Shown here one piece after another: positions 58,565-64,000 of a stretch of 64,000 nucleotides of DNA; the stretch's first letter is position 1, and the number at the start of each line of letters is the position of its first letter. Below the pieces are notes generated by a model that was not told the DNA's origin, ran no database searches, and was given only the letters and a program-made list of their open reading frames with translations. A program made the position numbers and the translations under genes. Source of the DNA: Isoetes taiwanensis (lineage: Eukaryota > Streptophyta > Lycopodiopsida > Isoetales > Isoetaceae). The stretch spans positions 14,329,422 to 14,393,421 of the forward strand of contig JAJEKV010000033.1 of NCBI GenBank assembly GCA_021234155.1. The letters are read 5' to 3'.

Positions 58565-59852
58565 TTGCAATCGTGTTCCCAACCCATGGTTCTATCCCGG
58601 CTCAGACTCCAGTGAGGATCGACTGACGGCTAGGCCTCAAGAGATCAGCAGACCGAATCTTGACATGGCGTTGGATGGCATAGAACATCGGCTAGGGTTG
58701 TCCACTCCATCTGCCCCTCCTGTGCACACTTTGCAGATGGGTCGATTCATGCTATGGCATCACTATAGCCTTCCGGAGACGCAGATTCAAGGCATCACCC
58801 TTCGAGCCTGCTCCAGGGTTCATGAAGCCCTAGTCCGACGAGGCAGGTCAGGGAAGTGTCCCCTTCCAGGATCGCAGTGGTTCCATGGGTGAGCTAGAGA
58901 ATACGTGCCGCATCAGCGACCCCCGCATCCGTACCCGACTTACTCACCCTAAATCTACTCAAAGTGCAGGGTGCCCCATACGGGTCACAACTCTGCACCC
59001 AGGGAGTGTCAGACCCATACCCGGCCCTCTACGTGACCGGCTATCAGGCCTAGCCCACTGTAGGAGTTTCAGGAGCCTTTTATGTTCGTGCAAGACCCCT
59101 CCCCCACTTCACCACTGCGTCCCTTCTCTGGTGCTAAGCCATTCCATAGCATCTACGACCCGGTGGTCTCCTGTACACAGGCCGCACTAATGGGAAATAC
59201 AGGGATCTACCTAGGAGCATACTACTAAACATGGCTCAGGGGTCTCTACCCCCCCTTAATTCCCCCATTTCAAGAGTAGTACTATGCAAAGAACTATCAA
59301 TCCATCCTTTAAGAGCAAGAACAAAATCAGAGATAAAGAGTACTCACCTTTGCAATCAAGGGTTAGTTCCTACAGGTACTGCCCAACAGGGGCGCTACTC
59401 TAGAAACATCAAGCTATACTAACCACCCACCTGAGTTCCTGCTAGATCCATTATCGTTCGGTAACTCCATCTTCCCTGGACTTGGGCGCTCAGCAAACTG
59501 GGACGCTCAGTGAATTGGACACTCAGCAAAGTTGGGCGCTCAGCAACTTGGCGCTCAGTAGCTGCTTCTCCTGGGTCGAATTTGTGGTACATGGGATAGG
59601 GGTCAAGTTAGATGACCCAAATTAGCATCCCCATGCTGGCCAATTGAAGTCAGCCAGGTGGCGCCTTCCTAAATATTTAATTAGCTTAATTAAGTTAATT
59701 GAACAATTATCCTTTAATGATTAATTTAGCATAGCTAAATTAATCCTTTTTAGGTCACCCCCTTAGGTTAAAATACCCCATGGTGGCGTACCTTTACTAG
59801 TGACGTGTCAGTATATTTATACGTATCCCGTATAAATACATGGAACGTCACA
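58565..59852 (-). repeat. Inner part of the chromovirus 3' LTR (right piece)
   Basis: Continues, on the minus strand, the LTR whose other piece is 41431-41738. Strong similarity to the LARD LTR in reverse, ending in AACGTCACA at 59852 (LTR start TGTGACGTT). Includes the antisense frame 58542-58892, matching that of the LARD LTRs (GIEHRLGLSTPSAPPVHTLQMG), and a GGGCGCTCAGCAA short tandem repeat at about 59485-59560. Confidence 0.87.
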
Positions 59853-59865
59853 TTCTCCCCCCCTT
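59853..59865 (-). other. Polypurine tract of the chromovirus
   Basis: On the minus strand AAGGGGGGGAGAA immediately precedes TGTGACG of the 3' LTR; on the plus strand it reads TTCTCCCCCCCTT. Confidence 0.75.
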
Positions 59866-60299
59866 AGAAATAATGTTGTCCTCAGCATTGGGGTTAGCTA
59901 ACCAGGGACAGTTAACCGAAGAAACTGAAACACGAGAAAGTATACTTAATTCCTTATTTTGGACAGTAGTACATTGAAGTTTGAAATATATCAGAGTTTA
60001 AGCACCAAGGTGCATTTCACAGAGTTATCATCAAAAAGGTTTAAGGACCGAAGTCCAATTTAAAACATCACAGTGACAAAGAAAACAACACATGTAGACA
60101 AAATTAAACTGAAGAAGTTGGGCCATTAGCAACCCTCTATACATGGGCAGGTCACGAACTGCTTACTGGCTTGCACATGTCAATATATTAGTATATATAT
60201 ACAAGAAAATTAATACGTCCTACTTTGGGTGATTTGTGGACGCATTGTTCCAGGGATACATTTATTTTAGCATGTTCTTACATATTGTAAGGCCCTATA

Positions 60300-60810
60300 G
60301 TGCTCTAGATAACCAACGATTCTACTGAGATTCTCTTAGATTCTCCTAGATTCTCTTAGAATTTTCTATTTTGATTGAGGTGCTTACCCATGAGCATTTA
60401 AAACCTTCTAAAATAATCTATTTTGGATCTGTGCAATATTTTTAAAACATTTTCTATTTTTAGACTGAGGCGCTTGCCCTTAGCATCTAGAATATTTTTT
60501 TTTCAAGATTTATATTGTACACCTTTATTATGAAACATTTTAGAATATTCTATTGTCGCTCATTGCAAAATCTTAAAAAAACTCCAAGATTTCATCAAGA
60601 TTTTCTTAGATTCCCTTAGATATTATGAAGATTCCCTTAGATTCAATTAGATTTTAAGAGATTCCGTTAGACTTGTATATTTTCCTAGATTCTCTTACAA
60701 TTTATGAGATTTCCTTATATTCCCTTTAATTCTCTTGGATTCCCTTACATTCTAGAAATTTCTAGAACATTTTAGAACTTTCTGGAACATTTTGAAACTT
60801 TCAAAACATC
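60300..60810. repeat. AGATTCTCTTAG-type short repeat tract
   Basis: Loose repetition of AGATTCTCTTAGATTC, CATTTTAGAAC and related AT-rich units in the non-coding 3' part of the chromovirus. No coding potential. Confidence 0.6.
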
Positions 60811-60884
60811 CTAGAATATTATAGTCTATTTTATCTTAATTACAACATTACCCTTAAGTATATTTAATTTTTTTATAGAATTAA

Positions 60885-60952
60885 CGCTTGGTCTAGTGGT
60901 TAGAGTGGGGGGTTTGGGGGGGTGAGGACCAGGGTTCGAATCCCCCCAATAA
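60885..60952 (+). repeat. tRNA-like (SINE-head) segment
   Basis: A-box-like TGGTCTAGTGGTTAGAGTG (60889-60907) and a perfect B box GGGTTCGAATCCC (60932-60944). The bases that should form the acceptor stem (AATTAAC and AATAAC) do not pair, so it is not a functional tRNA gene; a SINE or decayed tRNA insertion into the chromovirus 3' region fits better. Confidence 0.55.
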
Positions 60953-61049
60953 CATAAAAATTTTTAAAAGCCTTTCCTTAAGGAACGAGCATTCAACTCG
61001 ATCAACGATCAAGATCTCACCATATAAAAGCAATATGAGCCGTAGGATC

Positions 61050-61260
61050 TATTACATATAATTCCCCAGGCCACGTGGACCGTAGGATATGTCCCCAAGC
61101 CACGTGAGCCGTCGGATCTTGGACCGACGGTCAGGATCAGATCAATCTGGACCGTAGGACCGCGGTACACATATTATATGTAAACTCCCAGGCCACGTGG
61201 GCCGTAGGATACGTCCCAAACCCACGTGAGCCGTCGCATCTCGAATGGACGGTCGGATAA
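61050..61260. repeat. Repeated CCACGTGRGCCGT(A/C)GGAT motifs
   Basis: The pair GGCCACGTGGACCGTAGGAT ... CCACGTGAGCCGTCGGATCT occurs at 61070-61120 and again, slightly changed, at 61190-61245; a weaker form lies near 61030. Each contains the G-box core CACGTG or CACGTGA. The block is in the chromovirus 3' region and could act as a plant transcription-factor binding cluster. Confidence 0.6.
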
Positions 61261-61572
61261 GCGCGAAACATAAGAACATATAGAGATCAGATAATATAAA
61301 TAGATTGTGGTTGAAGGGACCACCCCCTATAATAAATAAAAGAAAAACCCTATCTACAAGGGAACCTGTCATGTCTATGGTTTGCAATTCATTGCGGCAT
61401 AAGGAATGGTGAAGTTCCCATTATAGCCGAGATGAACGCAGCCTATCAACTACATGTTTTCCAAGCAATTCGTGGTCATGTCAACATCAACAATCCACCA
61501 CGTCCTAGAGAACACGAAGGTGATCTCATCATTGGTAACTATTATTATTTACGATGCATCTACCCCTCTAGA

Positions 61573-62271
61573 TCATGGCTCTCGGCGAATCAATCTTTCA
61601 AGCTTACCGCCGGCTGCGGGGTTGATAGCATCGTTGATGGTGCGGCCTTGAGATTCCCGCATGAAGTCCGGATAGTGCTTCTCAAGGTCTATCTTCATCA
61701 CCCAGGTAGCATCCTCAACTGGCAAGTGTCTCCACTTAACCAAGTATTGCAACATTTGAGTCCTTCTGGTTTGTTTATAAGCTCGATCAAGAAGAGTTTC
61801 AGGCACTATCTCCAGTTGCTCTTCTGTCATTTCTAGGAGGGTTGGGGTATCCAAGACCTCCTCTGGATCAGGGGTATGTTGCTTCAGAAGACTCACGTGA
61901 AAGACCTTGTGGATCTTCAAGTGGAGTGGCAAATCCAAACGATATGCCTGTTCTCCAACACGTTCAGTGATCTTGAACGGCCCAGCCCATCTGGGTGCGA
62001 GCTTCTTGCAGTTACCAATCTTAAGCTTGGCTTGTTTTACCTTAATCTTGAGCCAAACCGATTCGCCCACCTGAAAGACTCGTGGGGTTCTATGCTTATC
62101 CGCGACACTCTTCTGACGACTACGTGCAGCCAACAAGTAACTGCGAACTTCTTCAACCAAAGCTTGCATTTCCAAGAGGAGTTTTTGAGAAACCTCCACC
62201 TTAGAAACAGGATTATGCCATGTGTCTGGACTATGGCATTGATAACCATAATTTATCATGAAGGGAGACAT
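61573..62271 (-). CDS. Chromovirus integrase C-terminus and chromodomain
   Basis: 232 codons: end of the integrase core (MSPFMINYGYQ), the GPY-type region (KLAPRWAGPFKITERVGEQAYRLDLP), then a chromodomain near the C-terminus (YLVKWRHLPVEDATWV followed by LEKHYPDF). Chromodomains direct chromovirus insertion to modified histones. Same frame as the upstream pol frame, from which it is separated by one TAG stop (…AYNSMK-stop-ESSK) at about 62282-62284, so both belong to one polyprotein. Confidence 0.88.
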   Translation of the reverse strand: MSPFMINYGYQCHSPDTWHNPVSKVEVSQKLLLEMQALVEEVRSYLLAARSRQKSVADKHRTPRVFQVGESVWLKIKVKQAKLKIGNCKKLAPRWAGPFKITERVGEQAYRLDLPLHLKIHKVFHVSLLKQHTPDPEEVLDTPTLLEMTEEQLEIVPETLLDRAYKQTRRTQMLQYLVKWRHLPVEDATWVMKIDLEKHYPDFMRESQGRTINDAINPAAGGKLERLIRREP

Positions 62272-62283
62272 TTTGGAAGACTC

Positions 62284-63390
62284 CTATTTCATGCTATTAT
62301 AGGCAAATTCGACCAAGTAAATATAGTCAGCCCATTGTGATTGCTTACTCCACACATAACTTCGTAGCATATCTTCTATAATGCGATTTGTACGTTCTGT
62401 CTGACCATCCGTCTGAGGATGATATGCCGTACTCATAGCAAGCTTGGTTTGGATGGTGGTAAAGAAATCTTTCCAGAATGCACTTACAAACTTGGGATCC
62501 CTGTCGGATACTATAACGCGTGGCATTCCATGCAATCTGAAGATCTCCTTTGTGAGGCAAAAGCAAATCGAAGATGTATCCGTAGTACGACATGGCAAGA
62601 AATGAGTCATCTTCGATAATTTGTCGACCACTACCATGAATGCATCATAACCACGGAGAGTACGTGGAAGGCCCACAATAAAGTCCATGGTTATCACTTT
62701 CCATTTGGCATTGGGCACATCCAGAGGTTGCAATTCCCGTGGATCCGCAAGAATCGCCAAATTTGGTTTGGTCGACACACGACACCTTAATCGCTTAATA
62801 TATACGGCAATGTCCTTCTTCATAGAAGGCCAGAAATAACTGAGCGGATCTTGAAATAGGTTTTCATGAAACCTGCATGTCCCGCTATTATCTTTGTGGT
62901 ATAAGAAATTACCCTCTTTCTTATATGAACGGAAAGCTTCACGTTCCTTATCTGTGCGTGCCTCCTTAGCCAGACTATCCCACACATCTCGGAACTCTGG
63001 ATCTATGGCTAAGGTCTGCTCTATCTGTTTCTCAAACTCACTGGTGAGCATGGAAATTGCATTACAATGGGTTCGCGTTACCAGGGGATGGCGTGACAAC
63101 GCATCGGCAACCACATTGTGTTTCCCAGGCTTATACATAATCTCAAAATCATACTCCTCCAAAAATTCCATCCATCTTCTCTGACGGAGGTTGAGATTTG
63201 GCTGGGTCGATAGATAACCGGAGACTCGATGATCCAGATCAAGGTGGAATCTTCTACCAAGAAGGTAGTGTCTCCATATTCGCAAAAAGTTTAACGCGGC
63301 GACCAACAATTCCTCGATCATGGGTAGGGTAGCCTGTTCGCGGTCATTCATCTTTTTAGAATCGTAGGCTATAACCCTTTCTTCTTGCAT
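62284..63390 (-). CDS. Chromovirus RNase H and integrase core
   Basis: 368 codons. The N-terminal part is the RNase H end (VIAYDSKKMNDREQ ... LEEYDFEIMYKPGKHNVVADALSRH). Then the integrase: a zinc-binding region that is shortened around LYHKDNSGTCRFH, where the usual HH-CC residues are partly missing, and the core with catalytic residues in MDFIVGLP (Asp), SDRDPKF (Asp) and QTERTNRIIED (Glu), the DD35E pattern. The YHPQTDGQTER block is typical of Ty3/gypsy. Confidence 0.9.
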   Translation of the reverse strand: MQEERVIAYDSKKMNDREQATLPMIEELLVAALNFLRIWRHYLLGRRFHLDLDHRVSGYLSTQPNLNLRQRRWMEFLEEYDFEIMYKPGKHNVVADALSRHPLVTRTHCNAISMLTSEFEKQIEQTLAIDPEFRDVWDSLAKEARTDKEREAFRSYKKEGNFLYHKDNSGTCRFHENLFQDPLSYFWPSMKKDIAVYIKRLRCRVSTKPNLAILADPRELQPLDVPNAKWKVITMDFIVGLPRTLRGYDAFMVVVDKLSKMTHFLPCRTTDTSSICFCLTKEIFRLHGMPRVIVSDRDPKFVSAFWKDFFTTIQTKLAMSTAYHPQTDGQTERTNRIIEDMLRSYVWSKQSQWADYIYLVEFAYNSMK

Positions 63391-63735
63391 GAGAACTCCG
63401 CCGGTAGCAATCTTCTACGGGCATCTGTTGCTACTATCTTGTCCTTTTTCGGATCCGCAATGTGAGGGCGGGTGTTGATGTCAAAGCATCCTTAAGTTTT
63501 CAAAACCATCCCCGGACCTTTGCTTTCCAATGTTCCATCAATCCTTGACTTTCTCATGCCTTTAAGGTCGGTAAGAGGTGCTGCAATTTTTGCAAAATCC
63601 TTAACAAATTTCGGTAATATCTCGCCAATTCCAAGAAACTTGGACCTCGACACATTACCGGGAATGGGCCAATCTTAATCGCCTCTATTTTTTTGCGGAT
63701 CCGTAGCAATTCCTTCGGCCGAAATAACATGGCCT
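63391..63735 (-). pseudogene. Reverse transcriptase thumb / RNase H start, degenerate
   Basis: Minus-strand translation gives KVDYLGHVISAEGIATDP, then FLELARYYR and KIAAPL-like words, and farther on DPKKDKIVATDA before IATGGVLMQEE. This is the C-terminal part of a Ty3/gypsy RT running into RNase H, in several frames. The catalytic YxDD region is not present. Confidence 0.75.
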
Positions 63736-63994
63736 AAATAGTCCACCTTTGGGGTGGCAAACGTGGCTGGGAGTAAGATGCTGGACGTTGGTACTGGCTT
63801 CGCGGCGTGTCTTCTTCAAGGCTCAATGCCTTAGCCTCAGCCTCTGCAACTGACTTCGGGTCTATGGCCTTAACCATTCGCTTAATTGATGGGGCCAACC
63901 CTTCAATATAGCCTTCCACCGCCCTCTTTTCATTCATACCCGGCACATACAGCCTCAGGCGCATGAATTCATCTGTGTAGGCCTGGACTGACAT
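63734..63994 (-). CDS. Chromovirus GAG fragment (partial at window edge)
   Basis: 86 codons to the window end: SVQAYTDEFMRLRLYVPG, then AVEGYIEGLAPSIKRMV and AEAEAKALSLEED, the retrotransposon gag core of Ty3/gypsy elements. It ends in a Ser/Gln/Pro-rich tail, where it is joined directly to RT thumb sequence; the zinc knuckle, protease and most of RT have been deleted. A microhomology CCACC/CCAC(C)TTTGGGG around 63735-63755 may mark the junction. Confidence 0.82.
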   Translation of the reverse strand: MSVQAYTDEFMRLRLYVPGMNEKRAVEGYIEGLAPSIKRMVKAIDPKSVAEAEAKALSLEEDTPRSQYQRPASYSQPRLPPQRWTI

Positions 63995-64000
63995 ACCCTT

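Larger units (their letters stand above)
59853..63994 (-). mobile_element. Ty3/gypsy chromovirus body, internally deleted, 5' end outside window
   Basis: Minus-strand element whose 3' LTR is 59852 down to 41431 (interrupted). From its 3' end: purine tract, 1.7 kb of non-coding sequence, integrase with chromodomain, RNase H, the last part of reverse transcriptase, then directly gag. Protease, most of RT and the gag zinc knuckle are missing, so it is not autonomous. The 5' LTR and start of gag lie beyond 63994. Confidence 0.88.

Noticed and set aside
60885-60952. Functional tRNA gene
   Set aside because: A and B boxes are good but acceptor ends do not pair and the variable region is G-rich; treated as tRNA-like.

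Overview
The window is nuclear DNA from a plant with a repeat-dense, gene-poor genome. GT-AG introns, a Ty3/gypsy chromovirus, a gag-only Ty1/copia-type element, a hAT-type MITE and a ZNFX1-type helicase gene with PB1 and RZ domains all point to a land plant. The repeated DDE-like and Rep-like families are ones I associate with bryophytes, lycophytes and ferns; that lineage guess is weak. Only one conventional cellular gene is visible, the ZNFX1-like gene at 30.1-36.0 kb. Nearly everything else is mobile DNA, much of it nested.

Layout. 0-0.87 kb: short palindromes and a minisatellite. 0.87-11.15 kb: a complete large LTR element with no coding capacity (LARD-like), with a TGATG target duplication, long LTRs, PBS and PPT. 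11.87-29.7 kb: four head-to-tail copies of a 4.0-kb unit, each with a DUF7869/DDE-like transposase-type gene in broken frames; the fourth copy carries a 1.75-kb poly(A) retroposon with a 16-bp target duplication. 30.1-36.0 kb: the ZNFX1-like gene. 36.8-39.2 kb: remnants of a Rep-like gene, into which a 711-bp hAT MITE has inserted. 40.3-40.9 kb: a fold-back element. 41.4-64 kb: a minus-strand chromovirus whose 3' LTR is split by a 16.8-kb element with terminal inverted repeats.

The most unusual object is that 16,826-bp inverted-repeat element (41,739-58,564). It contains two different DDE-like transposase-type genes, a RING-like/coiled-coil gene followed by an FCP1-like phosphatase domain, a Ser/Pro-rich gene, and at its right end an intron-containing gene joining a ParB-like domain to a beta-class amino-methyltransferase (DLPYG ... 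KPQK ... DAFSGSRTT). The introns of that gene carry 16-20-bp palindromes (core TGTGTATTCCGGAATACACA), six of them spaced 41-42 bp apart. A 2.35-kb gag-only LTR element (TR-GAG type, ACTTT target duplication) is nested inside.

The order of events can be read from the nesting: chromovirus insertion, then insertion of the 16.8-kb element into its LTR, then TR-GAG into that element. Differences between repeat copies cluster at CAG/CTG and CCG/CGG, so many apparent frameshifts in the transposons may be base-calling errors at methylated CHG sites. Broken frames here should therefore not automatically be read as true pseudogenes.
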